Assembly: GCF_001654845.1 (NCBI RefSeq)
Contig: NZ_LXES01000036.1
Span: 1-64,000, forward strand
DNA from: Enterobacter soli ATCC BAA-2102
GTDB taxonomy: Bacteria > Pseudomonadota > Gammaproteobacteria > Enterobacterales > Enterobacteriaceae
Length of the DNA stretch: 64,000 bases
Direction of reading: 5' to 3'
Below the pieces are notes generated by a model. That model was not told the DNA's origin and did no database searches. It saw only the letters and a list, made by a program, of their open reading frames with translations. Of this stretch, positions 1 through 10,437 are shown piece after piece (position 1 is the stretch's first letter; each line of letters opens with the position of its first letter). A program made the position numbers and the translations under genes.

Positions 1-18
1 CTCCCAAAAGGAGAGGGG
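1..18. repeat. Left-edge fragment of a CTCTCCC/GGGAGAGGG palindromic repeat
   Basis: The window opens with an inverted CTCC/GGAG arm pair followed by AGGGGG, resembling the CCCTCTCCC-N3-GGGAGAGGG palindrome found five more times in this window. It is cut by the window edge, so membership of the family is tentative. Confidence 0.4.
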
Positions 19-66
19 GCTGTCAGTGCTCGTATTTCTCTGTGTGGGTCTCTCAGCCCATGGGCA

Positions 67-1008
67 TCAGGCTTCACGATAATATTTAAGTCTTTCCGCC
101 AGCAGATCCACAAACGCTTGTCTGTCGACATCCACCATCAATGTCGTATTAGGCTTATTTCCGGTCAGCGAATAGTAATCTACCACCGTCATTCCCTGGG
201 TGTATTTCCCTGCGGTTTCCACACCAACCCAGCGTTCCACCGTGGTGAACATCTCAGGCTTCAACAGCCAGGCAATGGTGCATGGGTCATGCAGTGGTGC
301 TCCCTGGAATCCCCATTTTTCGTCTTTGTGGTACTCAAGGAAGAAGTCGAGCAACTCAGCCACGGTTGTGGCGACAGGGTTACCAATGGCACGAAAACGC
401 TCTGTATCTTCCGACATGATTTGTGCCCGATGGGTAACATCCAGCCCCGCCATCACAATCGGTAAACCCGACTGGAAGACAATCTCTGCCGCTTCCGGGT
501 CGACAAAGATGTTGAACTCCGCCGCAGGCGTCCAGTTCCCAAGCCCCATTGCCCCACCCATAATCACAATGCGGACGATTTTCTTATGCAGTTCCGGGTG
601 GCTGTTTAAGAGCAGCGCAACGTTGGTTTGCGGGCCGGTTGCTACCAGCGTCACGGGTTCAGCACTTTCACGCAGCACCTTCGCCATCAGCTCAACGGCC
701 GTGCAGTTTTGCGGCACAAATCCTGGTTCCGGCAGTGCCGGGCCGTCAAGCCCTGATTCACCGTGAACATTGTCGGCAATGATCAGCTCGCGCATCAGCG
801 GCTTAATCGCACCGCCTGCCACCGGAATATCCGTACGTTTTAACAGCGTGAGCATTCGTAACACGTTGCGCAGGGTTTTATCCGGGGTCTGGTTTCCGGC
901 TGACGAGGTGACAGCTTTTACGTCCAGTTCAGGGGAGGCAAGAGCAAGGACGAGGGCAATCGCGTCATCATGACCTGGATCGCAATCGAGAATGATTGGC
1001 AGTGCCAT
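67..1008 (-). CDS. rihA: Pyrimidine-specific ribonucleoside hydrolase RihA
   Basis: Hydrolyses cytidine and uridine to free base plus ribose in the cytosol for nucleoside salvage. The 313-residue product begins with the Ca2+-binding nucleoside-hydrolase signature DCDPGHDD (residues 8-15) and keeps the HGESGLDG loop; length is close to the E. coli protein (311). A longer reading frame runs upstream to 1104, but the ATG at 1006-1008 has a GGAG Shine-Dalgarno 8-10 nt upstream and gives the conserved family N-terminus (MALPI). It lies 120 bp downstream of gltL in the same direction, as in E. coli, so it may be read through from the glt operon past the hairpin at 1095-1122. Confidence 0.95.
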   Translation of the reverse strand: MALPIILDCDPGHDDAIALVLALASPELDVKAVTSSAGNQTPDKTLRNVLRMLTLLKRTDIPVAGGAIKPLMRELIIADNVHGESGLDGPALPEPGFVPQNCTAVELMAKVLRESAEPVTLVATGPQTNVALLLNSHPELHKKIVRIVIMGGAMGLGNWTPAAEFNIFVDPEAAEIVFQSGLPIVMAGLDVTHRAQIMSEDTERFRAIGNPVATTVAELLDFFLEYHKDEKWGFQGAPLHDPCTIAWLLKPEMFTTVERWVGVETAGKYTQGMTVVDYYSLTGNKPNTTLMVDVDRQAFVDLLAERLKYYREA

Positions 1009-1094
1009 AGAGTTCTCCATTTTTAGCGTTATTTTGTGACAAGGGTAACGCTGCAATGTGACGCCGACGAGAAGAAGAGATGTAAAGCGTGAAG

Positions 1095-1122
1095 CAGTGC
1101 GCAATCCGCAGATTGCGCACTG
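1095..1122 (-). terminator. 12-bp perfect hairpin between gltL and rihA
   Basis: Perfect 12-bp inverted repeat (arms 1095-1106 and 1111-1122, 4-nt loop) just after the gltL stop codon. The sequence 3' of the stem on the minus strand is only weakly T-rich, so it looks more like a partial terminator or mRNA-stabilising hairpin than a full Rho-independent terminator. Confidence 0.5.
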
Positions 1123-1128
1123 AGAGGA

Positions 1129-1854
1129 TTAATGCAGGATTTTGGCGAGGAAGTCTTTTGCGCGCTCAGATTTCGGGTTGGCGAAGAACTCTTCTTTCGG
1201 CGAGTCTTCTACGATCTTGCCTTCATCCATAAAGATCACGCGGTTGGCCACTTTACGGGCGAAGCCCATTTCGTGTGTCACCACCATCATCGTCATCCCT
1301 TCGTGCGCCAGTTCAACCATGACATCCAGCACCTCGTTGATCATTTCAGGATCGAGCGCAGAGGTGGGTTCATCAAAGAGCATGGCTACCGGATCCATAC
1401 ACAGCGCGCGGGCGATCGCCACACGCTGCTGCTGGCCGCCGGAGAGCTGCGCCGGGAATTTATCGGCATGAGCGGAAAGCCCCACGCGTTCCAGTAACTT
1501 CAGCCCTTTTTCGCGCGCGAGCTTTTTATCACGCTTAAGCACTTTTACCTGCGCCAGGGTCAGGTTTTCGATAATGGAGAGGTGCGGGAACAGCTCAAAA
1601 TGCTGGAACACCATCCCGACGTGGGAGCGCAGCTGGGCCAGGTTGGTTTTTTTGTCATTTACTTTGGTGCCGTTAACGAGGATCTCACCTTGCTGCACCG
1701 GCTCCAGGCCGTTGACGGTTTTGATAAGCGTGGATTTACCGGAACCGGATGGTCCGCACACCACCACCACATCGCCTTTTTTCACTTCGGTGGAGCAGTC
1801 GGTCAGCACCTGAAAGTGCCCATACCATTTAGAAACATTTTTCAGGGAAATCAT
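1129..1854 (-). CDS. gltL: Glutamate/aspartate ABC importer, ATPase subunit GltL
   Basis: ATP-hydrolysing subunit of the GltIJKL importer of L-glutamate and L-aspartate, on the cytoplasmic face of the inner membrane. At 241 residues it has all ABC motifs: Walker [10 protein letters not shown] (residues 34-42), signature LSGGQ (137-141), Walker B with D161-E162, and the H-loop His194. The ATG overlaps the gltK stop codon by one base, indicating translational coupling. It is the last glt gene of the operon, before a hairpin and rihA. Confidence 0.97.
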   Translation of the reverse strand: MISLKNVSKWYGHFQVLTDCSTEVKKGDVVVVCGPSGSGKSTLIKTVNGLEPVQQGEILVNGTKVNDKKTNLAQLRSHVGMVFQHFELFPHLSIIENLTLAQVKVLKRDKKLAREKGLKLLERVGLSAHADKFPAQLSGGQQQRVAIARALCMDPVAMLFDEPTSALDPEMINEVLDVMVELAHEGMTMMVVTHEMGFARKVANRVIFMDEGKIVEDSPKEEFFANPKSERAKDFLAKILH

Positions 1855-2528
1855 TATACAGTCCTTTTCTTCAGCCAGCTGACCAACAGCGACGCGCTTA
1901 AACTAATCACAAAATAGACCCCACCTGCGAAGAGAACCATCTCAACCTGCGTACCATCACGCTCACCGATGGTGGAAGCGGTACGGAAGAAGTCTGCCAG
2001 GCTGAGTACGTATACCAGAGAGGTATCCTGGAACAGCACGATGCCCTGAGTCAGCAGGAGTGGAACCATGGCGCGAAACGCCTGCGGCAGAATGATGAGC
2101 TGCATCGACTGCCAGTGAGTCATCCCCAGCGCCAGTGCAGCACTGGATTGCCCACGTGAAATACTCTGAATACCCGCTCGGATAATCTCTGAGTAGTAAG
2201 CGGCCTCAAACATGGAGAACGCCACCATCGCCGAGATCAGGCGGATGTCGGTTTTCGGTGACAGCCCCAGTACGTTCTGCAAGAAGCCTGGAACAATCAG
2301 ATAAAACCACAGCAGCACCATCACCAGTGGAATGGAGCGGAAGACGTTAACGTAGGCGGTAGCAAACCAGGCGAACGGTTTAAAGCTCGACAGGCGCATG
2401 ACCGCCAGCAATGTTCCCCAGACAATACCAATGACGATGGCGATGACGGTGATTTTTAAGGTAATCACCAGGCCATCCAGCAGGTATGGCATGGAAGGAA
2501 CGATGGAACTCCAGTCAAAATCGTACAT
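1854..2528 (-). CDS. gltK: Glutamate/aspartate ABC importer, permease GltK
   Basis: Inner-membrane permease of the HisMQ type (224 residues) that pairs with GltJ to form the translocation channel. Several hydrophobic segments are visible, and the EAA-type cytoplasmic loop that docks on the ATPase lies near [13 protein letters not shown]. The start codon overlaps the gltJ stop by one base and the stop overlaps gltL by one base, so the three genes are tightly coupled. Confidence 0.96.
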   Translation of the reverse strand: MYDFDWSSIVPSMPYLLDGLVITLKITVIAIVIGIVWGTLLAVMRLSSFKPFAWFATAYVNVFRSIPLVMVLLWFYLIVPGFLQNVLGLSPKTDIRLISAMVAFSMFEAAYYSEIIRAGIQSISRGQSSAALALGMTHWQSMQLIILPQAFRAMVPLLLTQGIVLFQDTSLVYVLSLADFFRTASTIGERDGTQVEMVLFAGGVYFVISLSASLLVSWLKKRTV

Positions 2529-3268
2529 TATTTGCCTCCCAGATTGCCCGGCAGGCGAATTTTGCGTTCAACCAGGTTCATCACCAGCATGATGAAAGCG
2601 TTAATCAGAACATACGCGAGGGTTATCGCGGTGAAGGATTCCCACGCATGGGCGGAGTAATCCAGCAGTTTTCCCGCCTGGGCCGCCATATCAACCAGAC
2701 CGATGGTGGAGGCGATGGCCGAGTTTTTCACCAGGTTCATCATCTCTGAGGTCATCGGCGGAACGATCACGCGGTAGGCGTTAGGCAGCAGCACATAACG
2801 GTAGGTTTGTGGCAGCGTCAAGCCCATCGCCAGACCAGCGTTCTTTTGTCCGCGCGGCAGGGACTGAATGGCTGCACGTACCTGCTCGCACACGCGGGCA
2901 GCGGTAAACAGCCCCAGGCACAGCATTGAGGAGACAAAGAACTGAATGTTCGGATCCAGTTCTGACTTAAACCACATGCCAATATTTTCAGGCAGCAGTT
3001 CCGGCACAACCAGATACCAGGTAAAGAATTGCACAATCAGCGGAACGTTACGGAACAGTTCCACATACAGGGTGCCGAGGGTTGAAAGAAAGCGGTTAGG
3101 GACGGTACGCAAAATACCGAACAGCGAGCCGACAAGAAACGCGATTATCCATGCCGTTATGGATAGCGCCACAGTGACCTGAAAGCCGCTCCATAACCAG
3201 CCAAGATAGGTGGTGTTGCCGAACGGGGCTTCTTGCAGGAATATGCCCCAGTTCCAGTCAATTGACAT
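2528..3268 (-). CDS. gltJ: Glutamate/aspartate ABC importer, permease GltJ
   Basis: Second permease subunit of the importer; 246 residues from the ATG at 3266-3268, the length of the E. coli protein. The frame is open further upstream to 3358, but that stretch runs back through the SroC terminator. The chosen ATG has a CTGGAG ribosome-binding site immediately after the terminator T-run. The EAA-loop motif [12 protein letters not shown] is present. Expression depends on transcription past the SroC terminator, which probably lowers gltJKL relative to gltI. Confidence 0.96.
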   Translation of the reverse strand: MSIDWNWGIFLQEAPFGNTTYLGWLWSGFQVTVALSITAWIIAFLVGSLFGILRTVPNRFLSTLGTLYVELFRNVPLIVQFFTWYLVVPELLPENIGMWFKSELDPNIQFFVSSMLCLGLFTAARVCEQVRAAIQSLPRGQKNAGLAMGLTLPQTYRYVLLPNAYRVIVPPMTSEMMNLVKNSAIASTIGLVDMAAQAGKLLDYSAHAWESFTAITLAYVLINAFIMLVMNLVERKIRLPGNLGGK

Positions 3269-3280
3269 AATAAACTCCAG

Positions 3281-3443
3281 AAAAAAAAGGGTAGCAGCGC
3301 TACCCTCGAAGATTGGTGAGAAGCTAATTTTCGCGCTGAGTGGGGAACGACCACTCAACGTATAGTCTGTCCGTGCTTCCCGACAATCGAGAGGGCAGGA
3401 GATCCCGCCCCTGTTGTTCTAATTAGTTAAGAGCCTTGTCGTT
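3281..3443 (-). ncRNA. sroC: SroC, 3'-UTR sRNA and GcvB sponge
   Basis: The gltI-gltJ intergenic region carries a Rho-independent terminator (stem GGGTAGC/GCTACCC, then eight T on the minus strand, 3281-3305) directly before the gltJ ribosome-binding site. In E. coli and Salmonella this is exactly where SroC, an RNase E product of gltIJKL mRNA about 160 nt long, is released to sequester GcvB. The 3' end is read from the terminator; the 5' end is set by analogy and is approximate. Confidence 0.75.
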
Positions 3444-4328
3444 TGGTGATTTGAACAGTGCTTTCATGTCGTCAGACAGTTCAAAGTTCATGTTGAGATT
3501 TTTTGGTGGAATTGGGTTCTTGAACCACTTGTCGAACCATTTTTCCGCTTCGCCGGAGGTCTGCGCCTGAGCGATGGTGTCATCGATCAGCTTTTTGAAT
3601 TCAGCGTCGTCTTTACGCAGCATACAGCCGTAAGCTTCTTTGGATTGCGCGGTGCCGACGATTTCCCAGTTGTCAGGTTTCTTCGCTTTAGCACGCTCGC
3701 CTGCCAGCAGTGCGTCATCCATCATGAACGCCACCGCACGGCCGCTTTCCAGCGTACGGAAGGAGTCGCCGTGGTCTTTCGCACTGATGATGCGCATATC
3801 CATTTTCTTCTCGTCGTTCAGCTTGTGCAGCAGAACTTCAGAAGTGGTACCGGATGTCACCACAACCGCTTTACCTTTCAGGTCAGCAAAATCTTTAATC
3901 TCGCCGCCTTTCTTGGTCAGCAGGCGGGTACCTACCACGAAGATGGTGTCAGAGAACGCAGCTTGTTTCTGGCGCTCCAGGTTGTTGGTGGTTGAGCCGC
4001 ACTCAAAATCGAAGGTGCCGTTTTGCAGCAGAGGAATACGGTTCTGCGAGGTGATAGGAATCAACTTCACCTGTAAATCAGGCTTGTTCAGCTTTTTCTT
4101 CACGGCTTCAACGATGGCGTTGGAGTAATCCTGTGAATAGCCCACGACTTTTTGCGTGTTGTCGTAGTAAGAGAACGGGACAGAAGATTCACGGTGGCCG
4201 ACCACGATCACGCCGTTTTTGGCAATCTTGTCGAGAGTGCTCCCGGCAGCCGGAGCGTCTTCAGCGTGGACAACGCCTGCGGACATCCCCATAACCAGCA
4301 TTGCTGTGGCCAGTTTACGTAATTGCAT
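3423..4328 (-). CDS. gltI: Glutamate/aspartate periplasmic binding protein GltI
   Basis: Periplasmic solute receptor that delivers glutamate and aspartate to GltJK. The 301-residue precursor has a signal peptide with basic MQLRK, a hydrophobic core and probable cleavage after VHA at residue 22, followed by the type-3 solute-binding domain. A frame open to 4373 would add 15 residues, but the ATG at 4326-4328 has a strong AAGGAG seven bases upstream and gives the family N-terminus. It is the first gene of gltIJKL. The leader carries a GcvB pairing site at 4373-4384. Confidence 0.96.
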   Translation of the reverse strand: MQLRKLATAMLVMGMSAGVVHAEDAPAAGSTLDKIAKNGVIVVGHRESSVPFSYYDNTQKVVGYSQDYSNAIVEAVKKKLNKPDLQVKLIPITSQNRIPLLQNGTFDFECGSTTNNLERQKQAAFSDTIFVVGTRLLTKKGGEIKDFADLKGKAVVVTSGTTSEVLLHKLNDEKKMDMRIISAKDHGDSFRTLESGRAVAFMMDDALLAGERAKAKKPDNWEIVGTAQSKEAYGCMLRKDDAEFKKLIDDTIAQAQTSGEAEKWFDKWFKNPIPPKNLNMNFELSDDMKALFKSPNDKALN

Positions 4329-4372
4329 ACCCAACTCCTTTTTTATCAGCGCCAGTGACGCATTGATACCCA

Positions 4373-4384
4373 TTGTGATGTTGT
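4373..4384 (-). promoter_or_regulatory. GcvB sRNA pairing site in the gltI leader
   Basis: The transcript reads ACAACATCACAA, 45-56 nt upstream of the gltI start. As I recall GcvB, its GU-rich R1 segment contains UUGUGAUGUUGU, the perfect 12-nt complement. GcvB repression of gltI through a CA-rich site at this distance is established in Salmonella. Confidence 0.75.
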
Positions 4385-4659
4385 TATATCTCGCGCTATG
4401 CGAGTGCAGTGTTATGCAAGCTTGTTAACATTTAGTTTGGCTTAATGTAAAGATTTTGCTGCGTTATTGTTTATTTTTGCGAAGCACGCCGCACCATTCA
4501 GAGGCAAAAATCTCCCGTTGCACCGTTTCGGTGCTACCGGTGATCTACGCTGGTGCGACCGGGTTGCACGTTAAGCCAAATTGCGTTTGCGTTAATATAC
4601 AAAGCAATAGGCGTGCCAAAGTGAAAGTTTGGGAGGAATTGTTGAAGATGGAAAAGCAG

Positions 4660-4686
4660 GCCGGGTAAGCGTCAGCGCCACCCGGC
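4660..4686. repeat. REP (palindromic unit) downstream of lnt
   Basis: Imperfect palindrome with arms GCCGGGT and ACCCGGC around a GCG-rich centre, the form of enterobacterial REP/PU elements. It lies 15 bp after the lnt stop codon, the usual position, where such elements stabilise or terminate transcripts. Confidence 0.75.
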
Positions 4687-4700
4687 AGGAGGAGATGATA

Positions 4701-6239
4701 TTATTTACGACGCTGACGAAGGCTCATCAGCACGGCGCCAAAACCAAACAGTGCGGTCAGGATCCACAGCGGCCAGTTGCCGGTACGGGCGTATGGCGTC
4801 AATCCGGTTGTCGGTGTGACCTTTGCGGTTAGTACGTCGCGAGTAAATTGCGGAAGCATGGCCTGAATTTCGCCCTGCGGGCCAATCACGGCGGTAATGC
4901 CGTTGTTGGTGCTACGCAGCAGCGGACGCGCCAGCTCCAGGGAGCGCATTCGTGCCATCTGGAAGTGTTGCCACGGGCCAATCGATTTGCCAAACCATGC
5001 ATCGTTAGAGATGGTCAGCAGATAGTCGGTGTCCGGGCGGAAGTTATCGCGCACCTGCTCACCGAGGATAATTTCGTAGCAAATGGCGGCCGTCAGCGCG
5101 AAACCGTGCGCGTGCAGCTGAGGCTGAACGTACGGACCACGGCTGAAAGAGGACATCGGCAAATCAAAGAACGGTGCCAGCGGGCGCAGAATCGACTCCA
5201 GCGGCACAAATTCACCGAACGGTACCAGGTGGTTCTTGTTATAGCGATTCGTGGAGTTGTAGTTGTATTCGCTGTCCTTGCCGAGCGTAATGATCGTGTT
5301 GTACGTGTCATAACGGTTTTGCGGGTTCAGACGCGCATCGACAATCCCGGTGATCAGCGTACTGCCACGCGCACGCAGCAAATTATCCATCATGCTCAGG
5401 AACGGTTGCTGGTTGATTTCGAGGTCAGGAATGGCGGATTCCGGCCAGATAATCAGCTGGGATTTTCCCATCACCTGCTCGGTCGCACTGGCATAGATTT
5501 TCAGCGTGTTGATAAGCTGCTTTTCGTCCCACTTCATTGCCTGCGGGATATCGCCTTGCACCATCGACACCTGCGTTGCCCGTGCGGGCTCCAGGGTAAA
5601 CCACTGGATATAACGTAGCGGGAAGGGCAGAGCAAACAGCACCAGCGCCGTGACCAGCGGTTTCCAGCTGCGCGTGATAAGCGCAAGCACCAGCAAGCCA
5701 CTGACCACCATCAACAGGAAGTTAATCGCCTCCACGCCCATCACCGGAGCCAGCCCTTTTAACGGACCATCAATCTGGCTGTAGCCGAACTGCAACCACG
5801 GGAAGCCGGTCAGCACCCAGCCGCGCAGGAATTCTGTGATTTGCCAGATAACCGGAGCCGCAATGGCAACCCGCACCCAGGTGGTTTTCGGCCACAGGCG
5901 GGAAAGAATACCTGCGAACAGGCCAGTATAGAGCGAGAGATATGCAGCAAGCAGCACAACCAGGAAGACGTTAACCGGGCCCGGCATCCCGCCAAACTGT
6001 GCGATGCTGACATAGACCCAGTTAATGCCGGAGCCAAACAGACCCAGGCCCCAGAAGTAGCCAATGGCTGCGGCCTGCACAGCACGGCGGTTCAGGGTTA
6101 AACCCTGTAGCCCCATCAGGGAAATAATGGCGGCAGGCCAGATATCGTAAGGAGAAAAAGCCAGCGTACCGCTGGCTCCGAGTAACAGCGCCAGCAGCAG
6201 TCGGACGCGCTGGCGTTCAAGTAATGGGGCAAATGCCAT
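4701..6239 (-). CDS. lnt: Apolipoprotein N-acyltransferase Lnt
   Basis: Inner-membrane enzyme that transfers an acyl chain from phospholipid to the N-terminal cysteine of apolipoproteins, the last maturation step before Lol export. At 512 residues it equals the E. coli length. A polytopic membrane domain (about residues 10-210) precedes a nitrilase-fold periplasmic domain holding the catalytic triad E267 (WPES), K335 (YNKNH) and C387 (ICYE), all at the E. coli positions. It ends the ybeZ-ybeY-corC-lnt operon, 5 bp after corC. Confidence 0.97.
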   Translation of the reverse strand: MAFAPLLERQRVRLLLALLLGASGTLAFSPYDIWPAAIISLMGLQGLTLNRRAVQAAAIGYFWGLGLFGSGINWVYVSIAQFGGMPGPVNVFLVVLLAAYLSLYTGLFAGILSRLWPKTTWVRVAIAAPVIWQITEFLRGWVLTGFPWLQFGYSQIDGPLKGLAPVMGVEAINFLLMVVSGLLVLALITRSWKPLVTALVLFALPFPLRYIQWFTLEPARATQVSMVQGDIPQAMKWDEKQLINTLKIYASATEQVMGKSQLIIWPESAIPDLEINQQPFLSMMDNLLRARGSTLITGIVDARLNPQNRYDTYNTIITLGKDSEYNYNSTNRYNKNHLVPFGEFVPLESILRPLAPFFDLPMSSFSRGPYVQPQLHAHGFALTAAICYEIILGEQVRDNFRPDTDYLLTISNDAWFGKSIGPWQHFQMARMRSLELARPLLRSTNNGITAVIGPQGEIQAMLPQFTRDVLTAKVTPTTGLTPYARTGNWPLWILTALFGFGAVLMSLRQRRK

Positions 6240-6244
6240 TTACA

Positions 6245-7123
6245 TTAATCTTCCAGTTTTGGCACCGGTGAGTCATCCGGCGTTCTGACATGAACCTGAA
6301 TAATACGTCGGCTGTCGGCCATAGCGACCTTGAATTGGTAACCGTCGATGTCAACGGTTTCACCGCGAGCCGGAAGATGCCCAAAGGCCTGCATCACCAG
6401 ACCGCCAATGGTATCGACCTCTTCATCGCTGAAGTGTGTACCGAAGGCGTCGTTGAAGTCTTCAATCGAGGCCAGCGCGCGCACGGTCCAGGTGTGGCGG
6501 CTGAGCTGACGGAAGTCGATATCTTCTTCTTCGTCGTACTCGTCTTCGATTTCGCCCACGATCAGCTCAAGAATATCTTCGATCGTGACCAGGCCCGAAA
6601 CGCCGCCGAATTCATCAATAACAATCGCCATGTGGTAGCGCTGAGAGCGGAACTCTTTCAGCATCCGATCCACACGTTTGCTTTCCGGCACAACCACGGC
6701 CTGACGTAACACTTTTTCCATGCTGAAGGCTTCGGCATCGCTGCGCATAAACGGCAGCAGATCTTTCGCCATCAAAATCCCTTCGATGTGATCTTTATCT
6801 TCGCTGATAACCGGGAAACGCGAGTGGGCAGATTCGATAATGACATCAAGGCACTCGTCGAGCGTTTGGTTGCGTTTCAGGGTGATCATCTGCGAGCGGG
6901 GGATCATGATGTCGCGGACGCGCTGGTCGGCGATGTCCATGACCCCTTCGAGCATTTCGCGCGTATCTTCGTCGATAAGGTCGTTTTGCCCGGAATCACG
7001 AATCAGCTCCAGCAGTTCATCACGGTTTTTCGGTTCGCCGTGGAAAAGCTGGTTCAGAATGAGGGAGAAGAATCCCTTTTTACTGTTTGTCGTGTCGCTA
7101 CTGTGTGAATTGTCGTCGCTCAT
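6245..7123 (-). CDS. corC: CBS-domain protein CorC (YbeX)
   Basis: Cytosolic protein of the CorC/HlyC family, 292 residues, linked to Mg2+/Co2+ efflux and, in later work, to ribosome and rRNA metabolism. A short acidic N-terminus is followed by paired CBS domains (about residues 65-190, including DIMIPRSQM and the [11 protein letters not shown] stretch) and a C-terminal transporter-associated domain. It lacks the DUF21 membrane domain of full-length CNNM/CorB proteins. It sits between ybeY and lnt, consistent with one transcript; the gene context favours a role in RNA or ribosome physiology. Confidence 0.93.
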   Translation of the reverse strand: MSDDNSHSSDTTNSKKGFFSLILNQLFHGEPKNRDELLELIRDSGQNDLIDEDTREMLEGVMDIADQRVRDIMIPRSQMITLKRNQTLDECLDVIIESAHSRFPVISEDKDHIEGILMAKDLLPFMRSDAEAFSMEKVLRQAVVVPESKRVDRMLKEFRSQRYHMAIVIDEFGGVSGLVTIEDILELIVGEIEDEYDEEEDIDFRQLSRHTWTVRALASIEDFNDAFGTHFSDEEVDTIGGLVMQAFGHLPARGETVDIDGYQFKVAMADSRRIIQVHVRTPDDSPVPKLED

Positions 7124-7161
7124 GGCGTTTGTTAAGGGTTCTCTTGTAAGTTCAATGTTTA

Positions 7162-7188
7162 CCGCCGCGCTATTTCCTTACGCGGCGG
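7162..7188. other. GC-rich hairpin between ybeY and corC
   Basis: Inverted repeat CCGCCGCG/CGCGGCGG with an 11-nt spacer in the 89-bp ybeY-corC gap. There is no T-run, so it is probably an intercistronic mRNA structure rather than a terminator. Confidence 0.45.
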
Positions 7189-7212
7189 CATGTTAGCCGG
7201 TCTGTTGACTGA

Positions 7213-7680
7213 CTATTCTTTCTCGGCAATGTACGGATCCTCATAGCCCAGAGCAAGCATTATCTCTGTCTCGAGGGACTCCATCTCTTCCGCTTCGTCA
7301 TCTTCAATATGATCGTAGCCCAGCAAATGCAGGCTGCCGTGTACGACCATATGCGCCCAGTGGGCCTCAAGCGGTTTTTGCTGCTCTTTGGCTTCCTGCT
7401 CAACCACCTGACGGCAGATGATCAAATCGCCCAGCAGCGGCATCTCGATACCCGGTGGAGCTTCAAACGGGAAAGAGAGCACATTGGTCGGCTTATCTTT
7501 ACCGCGGTAGGTCAGATTAAGCTCATGGCTTTCCGCTTCATCCACCAGGCGAATCGTGACTTCTGATTCTTCCTGAAACTGGGGGATGACCGCATCCAGC
7601 CATTTCTGAAATTGCGCTTCTTCCGGCATTCCAGAATTATCTTCACAGGCCAGCTGTAAATCGAGGATCACCTGACTCAT
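7213..7680 (-). CDS. ybeY: Endoribonuclease YbeY
   Basis: Single-strand endoribonuclease of the UPF0054 family needed for 16S rRNA 3'-end maturation and 70S quality control. The 155-residue product carries the metal-binding motif [11 protein letters not shown] with H114, H118 and H124. Its ATG overlaps the ybeZ stop codon in an ATGA arrangement (7677-7680), so the two are translationally coupled, fitting the physical partnership of YbeY with the PhoH-like ATPase. Confidence 0.96.
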   Translation of the reverse strand: MSQVILDLQLACEDNSGMPEEAQFQKWLDAVIPQFQEESEVTIRLVDEAESHELNLTYRGKDKPTNVLSFPFEAPPGIEMPLLGDLIICRQVVEQEAKEQQKPLEAHWAHMVVHGSLHLLGYDHIEDDEAEEMESLETEIMLALGYEDPYIAEKE

Positions 7681-8723
7681 TTTTGATCTTGCTCCTGCGC
7701 TTCGCGCTTACGTTCTGCGGCCAGTTCGGCCTTTCGCTTCTGCTCTGCCTCTTCCCAGGCTTCATAAGCATTGACGATGCGTGCCACCACCGGGTGACGT
7801 ACCACGTCTTCGCTGTGGAAGAAGTTGAAACTGATTTCGTCCACTTCGGCCAGCACTTCGATGGCGTGACGAAGGCCGGATTTGGTACTGCGCGGCAGGT
7901 CAATCTGGGTCACGTCGCCGGTGATAACGGCTTTTGAGTTAAAGCCGATACGCGTCAGGAACATCTTCATCTGTTCGATGGTGGTGTTCTGGCTCTCATC
8001 CAGGATGATGAAGGCATCATTGAGGGTACGACCGCGCATGTACGCGAGGGGAGCCACTTCGATAACGTTACGCTCAATCAGTTTTTCGACTTTCTCAAAG
8101 CCCAGCATTTCGAACAGCGCATCGTACAGCGGGCGCAGGTACGGGTCGACTTTCTGGCTCAGGTCGCCTGGCAGGAAGCCCAGTTTCTCGCCCGCTTCAA
8201 CCGCTGGACGGGTCAGCAGAATACGACGGATATCCTGACGCTCCAGCGCATCCACAGCCGCGGCTACCGCCAGATAGGTTTTCCCTGTCCCGGCCGGGCC
8301 CACGCCGAAGGTGATGTCATGGTCGAGGATATTGGCGATGTACTGCGCCTGGTTTGGCGTGCGCGGCTTAATCACGCCACGCTTGGTCTTGATGTTAATC
8401 GCCTTGCCGTAGTCAGGAACGCTTTCAGCGCTCTGCTCAAGCACTCGCGCCTCTTTAATGGCGAGGTGGATCTGTTCCGGCTCGATATCCTGAGTCTGGC
8501 CGCGCATCGGGGCGGTATCGACATACAAACTGCGCAGAATATCCGCAGCCGCATTGACGCAAATCGTGCGTCCGGTGAGTTTGAAATGATTATCGCGACG
8601 ATTGATTTCGATACCCAGACGTCGCTCCAGTTGTTTGATGTTGTCATCAAACGGCCCGCACAGGCTCAGCAGGCGAGCGTTGTCTGCGGGCTCAAGGCTA
8701 ATTTCACGCGTGTCTATATTCAA
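7677..8723 (-). CDS. ybeZ: PhoH-like ATPase YbeZ
   Basis: Cytosolic P-loop NTPase of the PhoH family thought to act with YbeY in rRNA processing. The 348-residue product has Walker A GPAGTGKT (142-149), Walker B with D242-E243 (ILDESQN), and a charged C-terminal tail rich in K, R, E and Q. It is two residues longer than the E. coli protein, in the tail. It is the first gene of ybeZ-ybeY-corC-lnt; in E. coli the operon is heat-inducible, but I cannot see a sigma-32 promoter here with confidence. Confidence 0.95.
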   Translation of the reverse strand: MNIDTREISLEPADNARLLSLCGPFDDNIKQLERRLGIEINRRDNHFKLTGRTICVNAAADILRSLYVDTAPMRGQTQDIEPEQIHLAIKEARVLEQSAESVPDYGKAINIKTKRGVIKPRTPNQAQYIANILDHDITFGVGPAGTGKTYLAVAAAVDALERQDIRRILLTRPAVEAGEKLGFLPGDLSQKVDPYLRPLYDALFEMLGFEKVEKLIERNVIEVAPLAYMRGRTLNDAFIILDESQNTTIEQMKMFLTRIGFNSKAVITGDVTQIDLPRSTKSGLRHAIEVLAEVDEISFNFFHSEDVVRHPVVARIVNAYEAWEEAEQKRKAELAAERKREAQEQDQK

Positions 8724-8847
8724 ACCGTTCCTCTTTGAGTGTTTTGTAGGCCTGGCATCATAAAACTGTCATTACCGAAAGTATTCACGCCACAGAATAA
8801 AGGCGCAAGCATTGCTATCGATATTGGGGGCGAGCAGAGGAAATACA

Positions 8848-8870
8848 AGGCCTGCCAGAAAGGCAGGCCT
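8848..8870 (-). terminator. Probable miaB terminator hairpin
   Basis: Perfect 9-bp stem AGGCCTGCC/GGCAGGCCT with a 5-nt loop, 8 bp beyond the miaB stop. The downstream minus-strand sequence has only a weak T-tract, so termination may be partial. Confidence 0.6.
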
Positions 8871-8877
8871 GGACGAA

Positions 8878-10302
8878 TTAAGGCTGATAGATACCTACGC
8901 CAGAATCGTTTTCTTTACGGGTACGGGAGATAACGGATTCCGGAGATTCAGCAATGCGCAGGCCCATTTCATCCTCGGTACGCACAAGCTTCGCGCGCAG
9001 CGAGTTGGTCAGCACCTCGACAATCTCGACGTCCACGAATTTCCCAATCATATCCGGGGTACCTTCGAAGTTCACCACGCGGTTATTTTCGGTACGACCG
9101 GAGAGCTCCATAACGCTCTTACGGGACGTGCCTTCAACCAGAATGCGCTGGACAGTACCGAGCATCCGGCGGCTCCAGGCGTTAGCCTGCTGGTTGATGC
9201 GCTCCTGGAGAATATACAGACGCTGTTTTTTCTCTTCTTCCGGAACATCGTCAACCATATCGGCCGCCGGGGTGCCAGGACGTGCAGAGAAGATGAAGCT
9301 GTAGCTCACGTCGAAATTCACGTCGCCGATGAGCTTCATGGTGCGCTCAAAGTCATCGGTGGTTTCGCCAGGGAAGCCAACGATAAAGTCGGAGCTAATC
9401 TGGATATCCGGGCGTGCGGCAAGCAGCTTGCGGATGGTGGCTTTGTATTCCAGCACCGTATGCGGACGGCCCATCAGGTTCAGCACGCGGTCAGAACCAC
9501 ACTGGATAGGCAGGTGCAGGAAGCTCACCAGTTCCGGCGTGTCGCGATAAACATCGATGATGTCATCGGTAAATTCCATCGGGTGGCTGGTGGTGAAACG
9601 AATGCGGTCAATACCGTCAATGGCGGCCACCAGACGCAGCAGTTCAGCAAAGCTGCCGGTGCTGCCGTCATAATTCTCGCCACGCCAGGCGTTAACGTTC
9701 TGGCCCAGCAGGTTGACTTCGCGTACGCCCTGTGCGGCAAGCTGTGCGACTTCAAACAGAACGTCATCTGCCGGGCGGCTGACTTCTTCACCGCGCGTGT
9801 AAGGCACCACGCAGTAGGTACAGTATTTGTTGCAGCCTTCCATGATGGAGACGAATGCTGTAGGGCCATCAGCACGTGGCTCTGGCAGACGGTCGAATTT
9901 TTCGATCTCCGGGAAGCTTACGTCAACAACCGGGCTACGATTGCCGCGAACCTTATTGATCATCTCAGGCAGGCGGTGCAGGGTCTGAGGGCCAAAGACG
10001 ATATCCACATAAGGGGCTCTCTGGCGGATCAGTTTGCCTTCCTGCGACGCAACGCAGCCGCCAACGCCGATGATCAGATCCGGATTTTTACGTTTGAGAA
10101 GTTTCCAGCGACCTAACACATGAAAGACTTTTTCCTGCGCTTTTTCACGAATTGAACAGGTGTTTAGCAGCAGCACATCGGCTTCTTTCGCATTTTCAGT
10201 CAGCTGGTATCCGTGGGTTGTATCCAGCAGATCGGCCATCTTCGATGAATCGTATTCGTTCATCTGACAGCCCCAGGTTTTTATATGGAGTTTTTTAGTC
10301 AT
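8878..10302 (-). CDS. miaB: tRNA-2-methylthio-N6-isopentenyladenosine synthase MiaB
   Basis: Radical-SAM methylthiotransferase that converts i6A37 to ms2i6A37 in tRNAs reading UNN codons. At 474 residues it equals the E. coli enzyme. The UPF0004 domain supplies C12, C49 and C83 for the auxiliary [4Fe-4S] cluster; the radical-SAM motif CNKYCTYC supplies C157, C161 and C164; a TRAM domain follows at the C-terminus. It is divergent from ubiF and apparently a single-gene transcript ending at the hairpin 8848-8870. Confidence 0.97.
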   Translation of the reverse strand: MTKKLHIKTWGCQMNEYDSSKMADLLDTTHGYQLTENAKEADVLLLNTCSIREKAQEKVFHVLGRWKLLKRKNPDLIIGVGGCVASQEGKLIRQRAPYVDIVFGPQTLHRLPEMINKVRGNRSPVVDVSFPEIEKFDRLPEPRADGPTAFVSIMEGCNKYCTYCVVPYTRGEEVSRPADDVLFEVAQLAAQGVREVNLLGQNVNAWRGENYDGSTGSFAELLRLVAAIDGIDRIRFTTSHPMEFTDDIIDVYRDTPELVSFLHLPIQCGSDRVLNLMGRPHTVLEYKATIRKLLAARPDIQISSDFIVGFPGETTDDFERTMKLIGDVNFDVSYSFIFSARPGTPAADMVDDVPEEEKKQRLYILQERINQQANAWSRRMLGTVQRILVEGTSRKSVMELSGRTENNRVVNFEGTPDMIGKFVDVEIVEVLTNSLRAKLVRTEDEMGLRIAESPESVISRTRKENDSGVGIYQP

Positions 10303-10437
10303 CGACTTGCTCAGCTCAGGATTGCAAGCCGCGTATTGTAATGCTTTGGTGCGGTTGTGACCAGTATGAAGGTTGTCAACCTCCTTACCCTAAAAATCCG
10401 GTAAACTTAAGGGATTCTGCAATAAGGAAAATTGACC

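Larger units (their letters stand above)
4329..4700. other. gltI leader and lnt-gltI intergenic region
   Basis: This 372-bp gap holds the gltI promoter and leader (with the GcvB site) on the minus strand and a REP palindrome near the lnt end. A minus-strand TTTACA (4446-4451) could be a -35 element, but no good -10 follows at the right spacing, so I do not place the promoter. No further gene is visible. Confidence 0.6.

Noticed and set aside
8812..10116. 434-codon plus-strand open frame
   Set aside because: Lies antisense to miaB, whose Fe-S cysteines and full family length are intact. The open frame is a by-product of GC-rich codon use.
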